From positions 1 to 64,000 of the forward strand of contig CAWISG010000008.1 in NCBI GenBank assembly GCA_963838735.1: DNA of 64,000 nt, read 5' to 3'. The DNA is from Parerythrobacter_A sp963838735 (GTDB taxonomy: Bacteria > Pseudomonadota > Alphaproteobacteria > Sphingomonadales > Sphingomonadaceae). Positions 54,871-64,000 of this stretch are shown in pieces (position 1 is the stretch's first letter; every line of letters begins with the position of its first letter). The notes below the pieces were generated by a model. It saw only the letters and a list, made by a program, of their open reading frames with translations, searched no databases and was not told the origin of the DNA. Both the position numbers and the translations under genes were made by a program.

Positions 54871-55761
54871 ATGGAAACAGTCCCGAACGCAAACCCGGCC
54901 AGCAGCAAGAACCGCTACGCTGACGCACCTAAAAATGCCGACTACACCATCGACCAGGCGTGGGCTTCCTACAGCGCCGATGAACATGACCGCTGGGACC
55001 GGCTCTTTGCCCGGCAACGCGACATTCTGCCCGGACGCGCCTGCGACACGTTCCTGTCCGCGATGGATACGCTCGCGCTGTCCGAGGGCGGTATTCCCGA
55101 TATGGAGAAACTGTCCGACCGGCTGGAGCCGCTGACCGGCTGGTGCGTGGTGCCGGTGGCGGACCTGGTGCCGGACGAGGTGTTTTTCGACCACCTCGCC
55201 AATCGCCGCTTCCCCGCGGGTGCTTTCATCCGGCCCGAGGCGGAGTTCGATTATCTTCAGGAACCCGATATCTTCCACGATATCTTCGGCCATGTGCCGT
55301 TGCTGGCCGACCCGACCTTTGCCGCTTTCATGGAAGCTTATGGCAAGGGCGGACAGCGCGCGATGGCGCTGGGCCAGCTCCCAAATCTGGCGCGCCTCTA
55401 TTGGTATACGGTGGAGTTCGGCCTGCTGCGGTCCGAAGAGGGCTTGCGGATTTATGGCGCGGGCATCCTGTCCTCGCCGCAGGAAAGCGTATTCAGCCTG
55501 GAAGACGCCTCGCCCAATCGCGTGCTGCTCGATCTGGAGCGGGTGATGCGGACCAAATATATCATAGACGATTTCCAGCAGACCTATTTCGTCATCGAAA
55601 GTTTCGAAGATTTGCTGGCCCGTTGCTACGCCGATTTCGGTGACAGCTATTCGGCGGTGAAGGGAGCAGGCGAGTTCGAGGCGCACGAGCTTTGTGCGGA
55701 CGACACGGTGCTGCATCGTGGAACGCTCGACTATTTCAAGGAAAAGCAGGAGGTTCGCTGA
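54871..55761 (+). CDS. phhA: Phenylalanine 4-monooxygenase
   Basis: 296 aa pterin-dependent aromatic amino acid hydroxylase that turns phenylalanine into tyrosine. The iron ligands are His136 and His141 (DIFHDIFGHVP) and Glu182 (YTVEFGLL); IRPEAEFDYLQEPD and GAGILSSPQES flank the site. No ACT regulatory domain, as usual for bacterial enzymes. No pterin-carbinolamine dehydratase (phhB) is adjacent. The ATG at 54871 gives the normal length. A beta-galactosidase gene follows in the same direction. Confidence 0.94.
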   Translation: METVPNANPASSKNRYADAPKNADYTIDQAWASYSADEHDRWDRLFARQRDILPGRACDTFLSAMDTLALSEGGIPDMEKLSDRLEPLTGWCVVPVADLVPDEVFFDHLANRRFPAGAFIRPEAEFDYLQEPDIFHDIFGHVPLLADPTFAAFMEAYGKGGQRAMALGQLPNLARLYWYTVEFGLLRSEEGLRIYGAGILSSPQESVFSLEDASPNRVLLDLERVMRTKYIIDDFQQTYFVIESFEDLLARCYADFGDSYSAVKGAGEFEAHELCADDTVLHRGTLDYFKEKQEVR

Positions 55762-55784
55762 ACGCGAGGCTGCCGGAGCGCGCG

Positions 55785-57746
55785 ATGCAGCTGGGCTGTT
55801 GCTATTTTCCCGAACACTGGCCGGAGAAACGCTGGGCGCAAGATGCCACAGCGATGGTCGAAAACGGATTGTCGCTGGTGCGGATCGGCGAGTTCGCCTG
55901 GAGCCGGATCGAGCCGGAGCGCGGGCGGTTCGACTGGAGCTGGCTCGACCGCGCAATCGATACGCTTGCCGATGCCGGTCTGGGCATCATGCTCTGCACC
56001 CCCACCGCCACACCGCCCAAATGGCTGGTGGACGAAATGCCGGACATGGTCGCAGTGGACGCCAAGGGTCGCCCGCGCGGGTTCGGATCGCGCCGGCATT
56101 ACTGTTTCAGCCATGCGGGCTATCGCGTCGAAGCCGAACGCATAACCCGCGCGGTGGCGGAGCGATACGGGCAGCACCCTGCCGTCACCGCTTGGCAGAC
56201 CGACAACGAATATGGCTGCCACGATACGGTGGAGAGCTTTTCGGACGCCGCGCGGGATGCGTTCCGATGCTGGCTGGCGGAGCACTATGACAGCATCGAC
56301 GCGCTGAACGCGGCGTGGGGCAATGTGTTTTGGAGCATGGAATATCCGTCGTTCGATGCGGTGGCCCTGCCCAACCTGACCGTCACCGAAGCCAATCCGG
56401 CGCACTGGCTCGCCTTCAGGCGTTTCTCCTCGGATCAGGTCATGGCGTTCAACGCGGCGCAGGTAGCAATCCTGCGCGAACATTCGCCGGGGCGCGACGT
56501 AACGCACAACGCGATGGGATTCTTCGCGCAATACGATCACCATGCGCTGGGCGCGCAGCTCGATATGCTGACATGGGACAGCTATCCGCTGGGTTTCCTC
56601 GACAGCTTCCCCTTCGCAGCAGAAGACAAGCGCCGCTTCGCGCGGCAGGGACACCCGGACATCGCGGCGTTTCACCACGACCTTTATCGCGGATGCCAGC
56701 CGGGCGGGCGCTGGGGCGTGATCGAACAGCAGCCGGGGCCGGTGAACTGGTCCGCGCACAACCCCGCCCCGTTACCGGGAATGGTGCGTCTGTGGACGCT
56801 GGAGGCGATGGCACACGGGGCGGAGCTGGTCAGCTATTTTCGCTGGCGGCAATTCCCCAGGGCGCAGGAACAGATGCACGCCGGCCTGCTGCGGCCCGAT
56901 GGCGAGCCCGCGCCGGGACTGGCCGAAGCACGCGCGGCGGCGGATGATATTGCTGTGCTTGGCGAGGTCGGCGCAGCGGTGAAGCAAGTGGCGCTGGTAT
57001 TCTCCTATGACAGCGAATGGGTCACCAAAACGCAGCCGCAGGGCGCGGGCTGCTCGGCATTGTGGGCGACGTTCGCGTGCTATACCGCGCTGCGACGGCT
57101 GGGGCTGAACGTGGATATCGTCGCGCCGGGGAGGCCGCTCGACGGCTATGCGCTGGTGGTGGTGCCGTGCCTGCCGATCGTAAGCGAGGATGCGCTGTCG
57201 CAATTGCAGGCGTTCGACGGGCACATCGTGATCGGCCCGCGCAGCGGCAGCCGCACGCGCGACTTCGCCATTCCCGACACACTCGCTCCCGGCCCGTTGC
57301 AGGCGCTGTTTCCGGGCAGGGTAACGCATAGCGAAACTTTGCCACCGGGGGTCGAACATGCCGGCGGAGGGTGGGCAATCCGGCGGTGGCTGGACCACGT
57401 CGAAACCGAAGCGCAGGCGGAACTGGTCGCGGATGACGGTACGGTTGCATGCTGGCGCGCAGGGCGGGTGCGCTATGTCGCCGGTTGGCCCGAAGGCGAC
57501 CTGGCCGATACGGTGATGGCATGCGCGGCGTGCGATGCCGGACTGGATACGGTGAAGCCAGCCGACGGCCTGCGGATGCGGACAACGTCGCGCTACCGCT
57601 TCGTTTTCAACTATGACGGCGTGGAACACACTTTGCCGGATGATCTTGCGGGCGAACCCTTCTTGGGAGCGCGGAAATTGCCGCCCGCAGGCGTCAGCGT
57701 GGTGGCGCGCGATCCAGCCAGCGCGCAAAGGCGACCGCGCCGGTAA
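55785..57746 (+). CDS. GH42 beta-galactosidase
   Basis: 653 aa. GH42 TIM barrel starting MQLGCCYFPEHWPEKRW and VRIGEFAWSRIEPERG. The acid/base is Glu142 in TDNEYG and the nucleophile Glu314 in WGVIEQQPGPVNW. A trimerisation-like domain (VALVFSYDSEW...LVVVPCLPIVS) and a small beta C-domain follow. No signal peptide, so probably cytoplasmic. The ATG at 55785 is where homology begins; the in-frame extension to 55692 lies inside phhA. The last 53 bases overlap the convergent transporter gene. Confidence 0.92.
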   Translation: MQLGCCYFPEHWPEKRWAQDATAMVENGLSLVRIGEFAWSRIEPERGRFDWSWLDRAIDTLADAGLGIMLCTPTATPPKWLVDEMPDMVAVDAKGRPRGFGSRRHYCFSHAGYRVEAERITRAVAERYGQHPAVTAWQTDNEYGCHDTVESFSDAARDAFRCWLAEHYDSIDALNAAWGNVFWSMEYPSFDAVALPNLTVTEANPAHWLAFRRFSSDQVMAFNAAQVAILREHSPGRDVTHNAMGFFAQYDHHALGAQLDMLTWDSYPLGFLDSFPFAAEDKRRFARQGHPDIAAFHHDLYRGCQPGGRWGVIEQQPGPVNWSAHNPAPLPGMVRLWTLEAMAHGAELVSYFRWRQFPRAQEQMHAGLLRPDGEPAPGLAEARAAADDIAVLGEVGAAVKQVALVFSYDSEWVTKTQPQGAGCSALWATFACYTALRRLGLNVDIVAPGRPLDGYALVVVPCLPIVSEDALSQLQAFDGHIVIGPRSGSRTRDFAIPDTLAPGPLQALFPGRVTHSETLPPGVEHAGGGWAIRRWLDHVETEAQAELVADDGTVACWRAGRVRYVAGWPEGDLADTVMACAACDAGLDTVKPADGLRMRTTSRYRFVFNYDGVEHTLPDDLAGEPFLGARKLPPAGVSVVARDPASAQRRPRR

Positions 57747-58374
57747 TAAGGAACGGCACCAGCACCAGCGACAGCACCACCTTGGCGAGCATCTGCCCGA
57801 TCAGCAGGTCGGTGATGTCGAACTCGCCATAGAACGCCAGTGTGATAAAAATTACCGAATCGATCGCTTGCGACAGCGCCGAGGCGATCGCGCCGCGCAC
57901 CATTAGGCCGATGGTCCCCTGCTTCCCGCTGCCACGCAGCCTCGAGAATATCCAGATATTGAGCAGCAGCGAGACCAGATAGGCCGCCGGTCCCGCCAGC
58001 CATACCCGCCACAACTGCGCGTGCACTTGCTCGAAAGCGGCTAGATCCTCTGGCCGGAAGTCCACCATTTCCGGCGAAGCAGGCAGCGCCAAAACCAGCG
58101 TCATCATCAGCGACGACACGCCCAGCGGCACGAAGCCCCACCACACGATGCGGCTGGCCAGTTTCTGCCCGAACAGCTGCGTCACCGTGCTGGAAATCAC
58201 TACCAATACCAGAAACGCGAAGATGCCGGCCTCGACTGCCAGCCCGGTCGGCCAAAGCTGCACCTGCTTGAACGCCAGTACGCCTGCCACCACCGTCATC
58301 CCGCCATACAGCAGCAGCATGAACAGCAGCGAACGGGTGATGGGAAGGGCGGGTGCGTCGGGCGTGTCGGTCAT
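57694..58374 (-). CDS. Queuosine-precursor-type transporter (YhhQ/VUT family)
   Basis: 226 aa, six or more membrane spans. SSTVTQLFGQKLASRIVWWGFVPL and LNIWIFSRLRGSGKQGTIGLMVRGAIASALSQAIDSVIFITLAFYG are typical of the VUT/YhhQ family, whose E. coli member imports preQ0/preQ1. The ATG at 58374 (MTDTPDAPALP) is preferred over a start at 58503 that has no hydrophobic character. Its 3' end overlaps the beta-galactosidase gene tail to tail. No other queuosine genes are in the window. Confidence 0.88.
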   Translation of the reverse strand: MTDTPDAPALPITRSLLFMLLLYGGMTVVAGVLAFKQVQLWPTGLAVEAGIFAFLVLVVISSTVTQLFGQKLASRIVWWGFVPLGVSSLMMTLVLALPASPEMVDFRPEDLAAFEQVHAQLWRVWLAGPAAYLVSLLLNIWIFSRLRGSGKQGTIGLMVRGAIASALSQAIDSVIFITLAFYGEFDITDLLIGQMLAKVVLSLVLVPFLITGAVAFARWLDRAPPR

Positions 58375-58497
58375 CGCGCAAATGCGTATGGCCAAGTCTG
58401 TCAAAAGGGAAGGGCCCGCGCCGCCTGTTTGACGACGCTCCCACAAACCGCGATTGGAGCGCGCACCATCGTCCCTCCGCGAACCGAAGGTCCACCC

Positions 58498-59811
58498 ATG
58501 CATCCGATTCTCGCCAGCCTGCTCGGTATCCTCGCGATCCTCGCCTTCGCGTTTCTGCTATCGACCGGCAAGCGGCATATCCGCCTCCGCGTTGTCGGCG
58601 CGGCGTTCGGCTTGCAGGCGCTGATGGCGCTGCTGGTGCTGCGCACCCCGTGGGGTGTGACTGCCATCGAATTCCTGTCCGACGGCGTCATCGCGCTGCT
58701 CGGCTATTCGCGCGCGGGGATCGAAACGATCTTCGGGCCGATGGCGGACAACCCCTTTGCCAACACTTTCCTCATCGCCGCGCTGCCTGTCATCGTGTTC
58801 TTCGCGGCGCTGGTGTCCATCCTCTACCATATCGGCGTGATGCAGCGGCTGGTGCGCTGGGTCGGCGGGGCAATCGGCTGGCTGACGGGGATCAGCCGGG
58901 TGGAGGCATTGGGGTCGGCGGCCAATATCTTTGTCGGCCAGTCGGAAAGCCCGCTGGTTGTGCGCCCCTATCTCGCCGCGCTGACCCCGTCGCAGCTGTT
59001 CACGCTGATGAGCGTGGGCATGGCGGGCGTGGCGGGTACCATCCTGGCCGCCTATGCCGCCTTTATCGGCGATGAGGCTGTGCCGTTCCTGCTGGCCGCG
59101 GCCTTCATGTCGGCACCCGGTGGTATCCTGATGGCCAAGGTCATGATGCCGGACGATGCCGATTATCAGGATATCGTCGGCGACCTCGACTTGCCCGACG
59201 CCCGGATCAGTGCCGAAGGACCGGCGGCCATCACGGAAAGCGGAAAGGCGCACGAAGTCGAGGTCGCGGAAACCTTCGAAGCAGGTCAGCGCCCCGCCAA
59301 TGTCATCGAAGCCGCCGCGCAGGGCACGCAGACGGGCGTGAAGCTGGCGGTTGCGGTCGGCGCGATGGTGATGGTGTTCGTGGCGCTGGTGGCGCTGGCG
59401 AATGGGCTGCTGGGCGGTGTCGGCGGCTGGTTCGGCTATCCCGATATCAGTTTCCAGCAGCTGTTCGGCTATGTCTTTGCACCCGTCATGTATCTGATCG
59501 GCATTGCGGACTGGAACGAGGCGCAGGCGGCGGGCGGGCTGTTCGGCACCAAGATCGTGCTCAATGAATTCGTCGCCTTTATCGAGCTGGGGCAACTGGA
59601 TGTTCTGACTGAGCGCAGCCGAGCCATCGCCACCTTCGCGCTGTGCGGGTTCGCCAACTTCTCTTCCATCGCCATCCAGATGGCTGTGACGGGCGGGCTT
59701 GCGCCGAACCAGCGTCCGGTCATTGCCCGGCTCGGCCTGCGTGCGCTGGCGGCGGGGTCGCTGGCGAACCTGATGAGCGCGGCTCTGGCGGGATTGTTCC
59801 TGCCGCTGTAA
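58498..59811 (+). CDS. NupC-type concentrative nucleoside transporter
   Basis: 437 aa CNT-family transporter with N-terminal spans (ILASLLGILAILAFAFLL), the GxxxF gate region ILYHIGVMQRLVRWVGGAIGWLTGISRVEALGSAANIFVGQSESPLVVRPYL (substrate/Na+ site), and the C-terminal core TKIVLNEFVAFIEL...FALCGFANFSSIAIQMAVTGGLAP. A hydrophilic insertion at about 220-280 separates the domains. It imports nucleosides by ion symport. The ATG at 58498 is the start that precedes the first span. Followed 11 bases later by an oxygenase gene. Confidence 0.93.
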   Translation: MHPILASLLGILAILAFAFLLSTGKRHIRLRVVGAAFGLQALMALLVLRTPWGVTAIEFLSDGVIALLGYSRAGIETIFGPMADNPFANTFLIAALPVIVFFAALVSILYHIGVMQRLVRWVGGAIGWLTGISRVEALGSAANIFVGQSESPLVVRPYLAALTPSQLFTLMSVGMAGVAGTILAAYAAFIGDEAVPFLLAAAFMSAPGGILMAKVMMPDDADYQDIVGDLDLPDARISAEGPAAITESGKAHEVEVAETFEAGQRPANVIEAAAQGTQTGVKLAVAVGAMVMVFVALVALANGLLGGVGGWFGYPDISFQQLFGYVFAPVMYLIGIADWNEAQAAGGLFGTKIVLNEFVAFIELGQLDVLTERSRAIATFALCGFANFSSIAIQMAVTGGLAPNQRPVIARLGLRALAAGSLANLMSAALAGLFLPL

Positions 59812-59822
59812 ACGCACGCCCC

Positions 59823-60740
59823 ATGACCGATATCGCTTCCGTTTCGATTGCTCGCCCGTTGCCCGATCTGGCCGACGAGCTGGGCATCAGCTTCGCAGAA
59901 TACGGCTTCGCCATCGTGCGCGACCACGCCATCCCGGCAAAACTGATTGCGCAAGCCGAAGAACAGGCCAAGGCGTTCTTCGCCCTACCCGACGCGGTGA
60001 AGCGCAAATATCACAATCCGGGCGGCGGCGGCGCGCGTGGCTACACCCCGTTCGGCACGGAAAAGGCCAAGGACGCCAGGGTCCATGACCTGAAGGAGTT
60101 CTGGCATGTCGGGCGCACCCTGCCCGAAGGCCACACGCTGTCCGAATATATGGCCCCCAATATATGGCCCGCAGAGTTGCCCGAATTCCGCCCCGTGTTC
60201 GAACGACTGTTCGCGGCGTTCGACGCCGCGGGTGACCGTGTGCTGCGCGCTATCGCGTTGCATCTGGGGCAAGCGGAGGATTTCTTTGTGCCGACCGTAG
60301 CCGACGGCAATTCAGTGATGCGCCTGCTGCGCTATCCGCCTGTCGAGGGCGCGGAAGCGGAGGGTGCGATCCGCGCCGCCGCGCATGGCGATATCAATAC
60401 CATCACCCTGCTGCTGGGCGCGGAGGAAGCCGGGCTGGAATTGCTGACCAAGGACGGCGTGTGGCTGCCCGTGTCACCGCCACCGGGCGCGCTGGCGGTC
60501 AATATCGGCGATATGCTGGAACGGCTGACCGGCGGGCGGCTGCGATCCACGACGCACCGGGTGGTCAATCCGACCGGCGAGGCGGCCTATCGGGCGCGCT
60601 ATTCCATGCCGTTCTTTCTGCACTTCCGGCCCGACTACGTGATCCGCCCGTTAGAGGGGGGCGAAACGGGCGACTCGGCACCGGCCATCACGGCGCATGA
60701 TTTCCTGTTGCAGCGCCTGCGCGAAATCGGTTTGGCCTGA
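59823..60740 (+). CDS. 2-oxoglutarate/Fe(II)-dependent oxygenase (isopenicillin N synthase-like)
   Basis: 305 aa. An N-terminal DIOX_N region (ELGISFAEYGFAIVRDHAIP) precedes the double-stranded beta-helix with the metal triad His188, Asp190 (AAHGDINTIT) and His245 (STTHRVV). RYSMPFFLHF carries the Arg that binds the 2-oxoglutarate carboxylate. Members act on many small molecules; no substrate can be named. The 11-base spacing after the nucleoside transporter suggests co-transcription, so a nucleoside-related substrate is conceivable but not shown. Confidence 0.87.
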   Translation: MTDIASVSIARPLPDLADELGISFAEYGFAIVRDHAIPAKLIAQAEEQAKAFFALPDAVKRKYHNPGGGGARGYTPFGTEKAKDARVHDLKEFWHVGRTLPEGHTLSEYMAPNIWPAELPEFRPVFERLFAAFDAAGDRVLRAIALHLGQAEDFFVPTVADGNSVMRLLRYPPVEGAEAEGAIRAAAHGDINTITLLLGAEEAGLELLTKDGVWLPVSPPPGALAVNIGDMLERLTGGRLRSTTHRVVNPTGEAAYRARYSMPFFLHFRPDYVIRPLEGGETGDSAPAITAHDFLLQRLREIGLA

Positions 60741-60777
60741 CGCCTGCCTGGCTCTTTCCAATTAGATTGAACGCATC

Positions 60778-60795
60778 TGTTGCATTGCAGCAACA
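60778..60795 (+). other. Inverted repeat after the oxygenase gene
   Basis: TGTTGC (60778-60783) and GCAACA (60790-60795) with loop attgca, 37 bases after the oxygenase stop. No T-run follows, so it could be a weak terminator or a protein-binding palindrome in the upstream region of the next receptor gene. Confidence 0.35.
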
Positions 60796-60998
60796 CAGGA
60801 TAAGACATTGAAATTGCTAGCCTCTATTATTTCTCCTTCCTGCCGGGCGGTGCGGTAGTGCGTTGTAACAAAAAGGTCATCGAACTGACGTTTTTTCTAC
60901 GCCGAGCAGTCCTAGTGGGCGGGCAGGCGCTGCGATCAGACAGCGCAAACATGATCGCACATGCCCCAATTTTCCGTCAGGACACAGGAACCCGACCC

Positions 60999-63900
60999 AT
61001 GAAACTCAGATATCTTCTCGCCGCCAGCGTCGTCAGCCTCTCGGCCGGCACCATGATTGCCGCCCCTGCCGCCGCGCAGCAAATTACCTCGGGCATCGAA
61101 GGCCAGGTCGTCAGCGCGGCCGGCACCGCCATCCCGAATGCGTCGATCGTCGTCACCGACACCCGCACGGGTCAGACCCGCACGCTGACGACGGGTGCGG
61201 ACGGCGCCTTCCGCACCGCCTCGCTCGTTCCCGGCGGCCCCTACACCATCACCGTGACGGCCAACGGTTTCGAAGGGCAGTCCGTGGAAGGGCAGTTCCT
61301 AACCGTTTCGGGCAACACCGATTTCACCTTCGAGCTGGCCGACAGCACGGGCGATGCCGGCAACTTCATCGTCATCACCGGCGCGCGTGCCAACGTGCAG
61401 CAGCTCGCGGTTGGCCCCGGCTCCGCCTTCAGCACCGAAACGCTGGAAAGCTTCCCTAGCATTACGCGCGACGTGCGCGACATCATCCGCCTCGACCCGC
61501 GCGTCAGCCTCGATCGCGCCAACGAAGTGGACCGTATCTCCTGTCTCGGCGGTAACGACCGGTCCAACACCTTCACCGTGGACGGCATTGTTCAGGCCGA
61601 CGTGTTCGGCCTGAACGGCACGCCGTTTGCCGCGCGCAACGCGCTGCCGCTGCCGTTCGACGTCATCCGGGAAACCTCGGTGGAATTTGCGCCGTTCGAT
61701 GTGGAATATTCCGATTTCACTGGCTGTCTTGTGAACGTGGTGACCAAGTCGGGCGAGAACCAGTTCCACGGTTCCGCTTTCTTCACCTATCGCAGCGACG
61801 ATCTGCGCGGCGATACGCTGGACGGCGTCCCGGATGTGGTCGCCGAATTCGACGAGAAGCGCTGGGGCGCGACGCTGGGCGGCCCGATCGTTCCCGACCG
61901 TCTGTTCTTCTACGCAGGGTACGAGGAAACCGACCTTGGCAATGCCAACGGTTTCGGTCCGACGGGCGGCGGCTTCCCCAACGAAGCCAACTTCGTCACG
62001 CAGGCCCAGTTCGATCGCTTCGCCGACATCGCGCAGCGTGTTTATGGCCAGGATGTCGGCGGCTTCCCCACCGTGCTGCCCGAATCCAGCGTGCGCTATT
62101 TCGGTCGTCTCGATGCCTACATCACCGACAACCAGCGCCTCGAGGGAACGTATCAGCGCCTTGAGGAGACGAATGTAGAATCCGACACCGGCGGTCAGGA
62201 ACTGACCGGCCTGAACAGCTTCGAGGACGAAGGCACGGTTTCGGATTATTATTCCGTACGTCTCTACAGCGACTGGACCGACTCGGTTTCGACCGAGCTG
62301 CGCCTGAGCCGTGCCGAAGTGGCCGACGTTCAAGGCCCTGTCGGCTTCGGCGAGGCACAATCGGACAACCCGACGGTGCGTCTGTCGGTGCTCGTGCCGA
62401 ACGAAACCAACGGCGCGATCCCCAATGGCCAGAACGGCCTGCTCAGCACCGGCCCGGGCATCTTTCGTTCTGCCAACGCGCTGAACACGCGCGTCGATCA
62501 GGCCAAGTTCCAGGTCAATATCGACGCTGGCAACGGTCACCAGATCAAGATCGGTACCGAATATAACGACCTGGAAGTGTTCAACCTGTTCGCCATCAAC
62601 GCGACCGGTACGATCTTCTTCAACAGCCTCGACGATTTCGAGCAGGGGCTGGTGGCGGCCGGCCAGTTCTCCAGCGTGTTCGGCGGCGGCGCGGACGCCG
62701 TGGCTGCGGGTCGGGTCGGCGGAGCGACCATCAACGCGACGCCAACGGGCGACATCAACGAGGCGGCGGCAACCTTCGGGCGCACCATCTATTCGTTCTA
62801 CGCACAGGACGAATGGCAGGCGACCGACCAGCTTTCGCTGAATGCCGGACTGCGTGTGCAGCTGTATGATGGCGACGCCCCGCGTGGGAACCCACAGTTC
62901 GCCGCGCGTTACGGTTTCTCCAACGCGGTGCCGTTTAGCAAGCTCGACACGGTGCTGCTGCCGCGCGCTTCGGCGACGTATGAATTCGACAATGACGGGT
63001 TTCTGCGTAACAGCCGGATTACGGGCGGCGTCGGCATCTTCTCCGGTGGCGACCCGATCGTGTATTTCTCCAACGCGTTCTCCAACAACGGTTTCTCGAC
63101 CGGCGAGGGCAGCACGTTCGGTTGCGATGCAGGCCAGCTGACCACCGATCCGGTCACCGGCCAGATCGACGTGGTGACGGGCGGTTCGTTCACGGGCATT
63201 CCTGCGTGCGCCGTCGCGGAAGCATCGGGCCAGGCGGCGGCGGGTCTTGCCGACACGCAGTCGACCGATCCCGACTTCGATGTGCCGACCGTGGTGCGCG
63301 CAAACGCCAGCTTCTCGACCGATTTCGGTTCGCCGACGGGCTTCTTCAGCGATCTTCGCCTGAACCTCGACTATATCTACAGCCGGTTCAACGACACGCT
63401 GAACTTCGTCGACCTGTCGCAGGTGCAGGACATTCGCCGTGCCGATGGCGGCGTGACGGTGGACGGTCGCCCAATCTACGCGGCGATCGATCCGACCGCA
63501 GCGGGTTGTACCGCCACGCTGGTGGGCACGGGCGGCACGCCTCCCGGCTTCGCCAATGTCAACGCAGCGTGCTTCAACACGCGGCGCGACGATGAAATCC
63601 AGCTGACCAACGGCCCGAGCTACGACAGCCATGTCGCCTCGGTCCTGCTGTCGAAGGATTTCGGACGCGGTATCTTCACCGAAGGGGGCGGCGTGTTCGC
63701 GCGGCTCGGCTACGCCTTCACGGACAGCAACAACAACCGCAACGTCGGCAGCTCGACCGCAACCTCGTCCTACGACGTGACGGCGGCGTTCGACCGCCAG
63801 AATCCCGCGGTCAGCACCTCCAACTTCGAAACGCGGCACAACTTCACGGCTGCGCTGAGCTTCCGCGAGGAGTTCTTCGAAGGGGCGGACACCACGTTCG

Positions 63901-64000
63901 GCATCTTCTTCCGCGCGTCGGAAGGGCGGCCCTACAGCCTGACCTTCGATGGCGGCGGCGTGTTCAACGACAGCGCGTCGGGCACCGACAACGCCCTGCT
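60999..64000 (+). CDS. Oar-like TonB-dependent receptor (3' end outside the window)
   Basis: At least 1000 codons, open to the window edge. A signal peptide (LRYLLAASVVSLSAGTMIAAPAAAQQ) is followed by a carboxypeptidase-regulatory-like (CarbopepD_reg) domain at about 28-115 (ITSGIEGQVVSAAGTAIPNASIVVTDTRTG), then a plug (VIRETSVEFAPFDVEYSDFTGCLVNVVTKSGENQFHGS) and barrel repeats (DEKRWGATLGGPIVPDRLFFYAGYEE). This is the Oar-type layout, common in sphingomonads and implicated in peptide or protein-related uptake. Cysteines at CLGG and CLVN, and later CDAG/ACAV, could form disulfides. A long antisense open frame here is a shadow. Confidence 0.93.
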   Translation, partial: MKLRYLLAASVVSLSAGTMIAAPAAAQQITSGIEGQVVSAAGTAIPNASIVVTDTRTGQTRTLTTGADGAFRTASLVPGGPYTITVTANGFEGQSVEGQFLTVSGNTDFTFELADSTGDAGNFIVITGARANVQQLAVGPGSAFSTETLESFPSITRDVRDIIRLDPRVSLDRANEVDRISCLGGNDRSNTFTVDGIVQADVFGLNGTPFAARNALPLPFDVIRETSVEFAPFDVEYSDFTGCLVNVVTKSGENQFHGSAFFTYRSDDLRGDTLDGVPDVVAEFDEKRWGATLGGPIVPDRLFFYAGYEETDLGNANGFGPTGGGFPNEANFVTQAQFDRFADIAQRVYGQDVGGFPTVLPESSVRYFGRLDAYITDNQRLEGTYQRLEETNVESDTGGQELTGLNSFEDEGTVSDYYSVRLYSDWTDSVSTELRLSRAEVADVQGPVGFGEAQSDNPTVRLSVLVPNETNGAIPNGQNGLLSTGPGIFRSANALNTRVDQAKFQVNIDAGNGHQIKIGTEYNDLEVFNLFAINATGTIFFNSLDDFEQGLVAAGQFSSVFGGGADAVAAGRVGGATINATPTGDINEAAATFGRTIYSFYAQDEWQATDQLSLNAGLRVQLYDGDAPRGNPQFAARYGFSNAVPFSKLDTVLLPRASATYEFDNDGFLRNSRITGGVGIFSGGDPIVYFSNAFSNNGFSTGEGSTFGCDAGQLTTDPVTGQIDVVTGGSFTGIPACAVAEASGQAAAGLADTQSTDPDFDVPTVVRANASFSTDFGSPTGFFSDLRLNLDYIYSRFNDTLNFVDLSQVQDIRRADGGVTVDGRPIYAAIDPTAAGCTATLVGTGGTPPGFANVNAACFNTRRDDEIQLTNGPSYDSHVASVLLSKDFGRGIFTEGGGVFARLGYAFTDSNNNRNVGSSTATSSYDVTAAFDRQNPAVSTSNFETRHNFTAALSFREEFFEGADTTFGIFFRASEGRPYSLTFDGGGVFNDSASGTDNAL

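Noticed and set aside
61299..63839. 846-aa open frame on the minus strand
   Set aside because: It is fully antisense to the Oar-like receptor, whose plus-strand frame has a signal peptide and family motifs. It reads as GC-rich shadow sequence.

Overview
The window looks like the chromosome of a high-GC alphaproteobacterium, most likely of the order Sphingomonadales (Sphingomonadaceae/Erythrobacteraceae type). The grounds are the SOS box of the form GAAC-N7-GAAC ahead of an imuA-imuB-dnaE2 cassette, a DUF1674 (SDHAF4-like) mini-gene, the metX-metW pair, an Oar-like and a sugar-type TonB receptor, a GH65/LacI/MFS sugar locus, and intergenic inverted repeats of a kind common in sphingomonads. 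The taxonomic call is inference from gene content; no 16S gene is present.

Layout. 0-8.2 kb: tRNA-Leu(GAG), a zinc-ribbon membrane protein, ftsE-ftsX, a YdcF-type protein, plsC, then tyrA/hisC facing metX/metW (Tyr, His and Met synthesis). 8.2-9.25 kb is non-coding: a repeat remnant, a run of strong hairpins that may be a structured RNA, and a ~390 bp element with 33 bp inverted ends. 9.25-15.3 kb: glutathione-dependent formaldehyde oxidation (fghA, VOC protein, adhC), succinate-semialdehyde dehydrogenase, a GST and msrB, separated by repeats. 15.4-25.9 kb: envelope and quality control (PBP1A, DegP, HflKC), Mrp, an orphan molybdenum hydroxylase, ferrochelatase. 25.9-29.5 kb is a damaged zone: a P450, rsmB and a chloramphenicol-phosphotransferase-like gene are all broken by apparent single-base losses, with an intact DUF1674 gene between them. 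29.5-33.2 kb: msrA, a secreted methyltransferase-like protein, a SIMPL lipoprotein, aguB and folK. 33.2-33.8 kb: decayed gene fragments and tRNA-Lys(TTT).

34.2-41.1 kb is the most island-like part, visibly less GC-rich than its surroundings: a sucrose-phosphate-synthase/phosphatase-like fusion, two more overlapping glycosyltransferase genes, a convergent frameshifted GT4, and a Crp/Fnr regulator overlapping a sulfotransferase. It could make and possibly sulfate a glycoside or small sugar. 41.3-46.9 kb is the SOS mutasome. 46.9-54.7 kb is a disaccharide-use operon: a GH65 phosphorylase fused to beta-phosphoglucomutase, a TonB receptor and an MFS sugar transporter, preceded by two abutting LacI-type operators and a LacI regulator gene. 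54.9-60.7 kb: phenylalanine hydroxylase, a GH42 beta-galactosidase, a queuosine-precursor-type transporter, a CNT nucleoside transporter and a 2OG-Fe(II) oxygenase. From 61.0 kb a large Oar-like TonB receptor runs off the end.

Long open frames antisense to real genes are common here because of the high GC content; they were treated as shadows.
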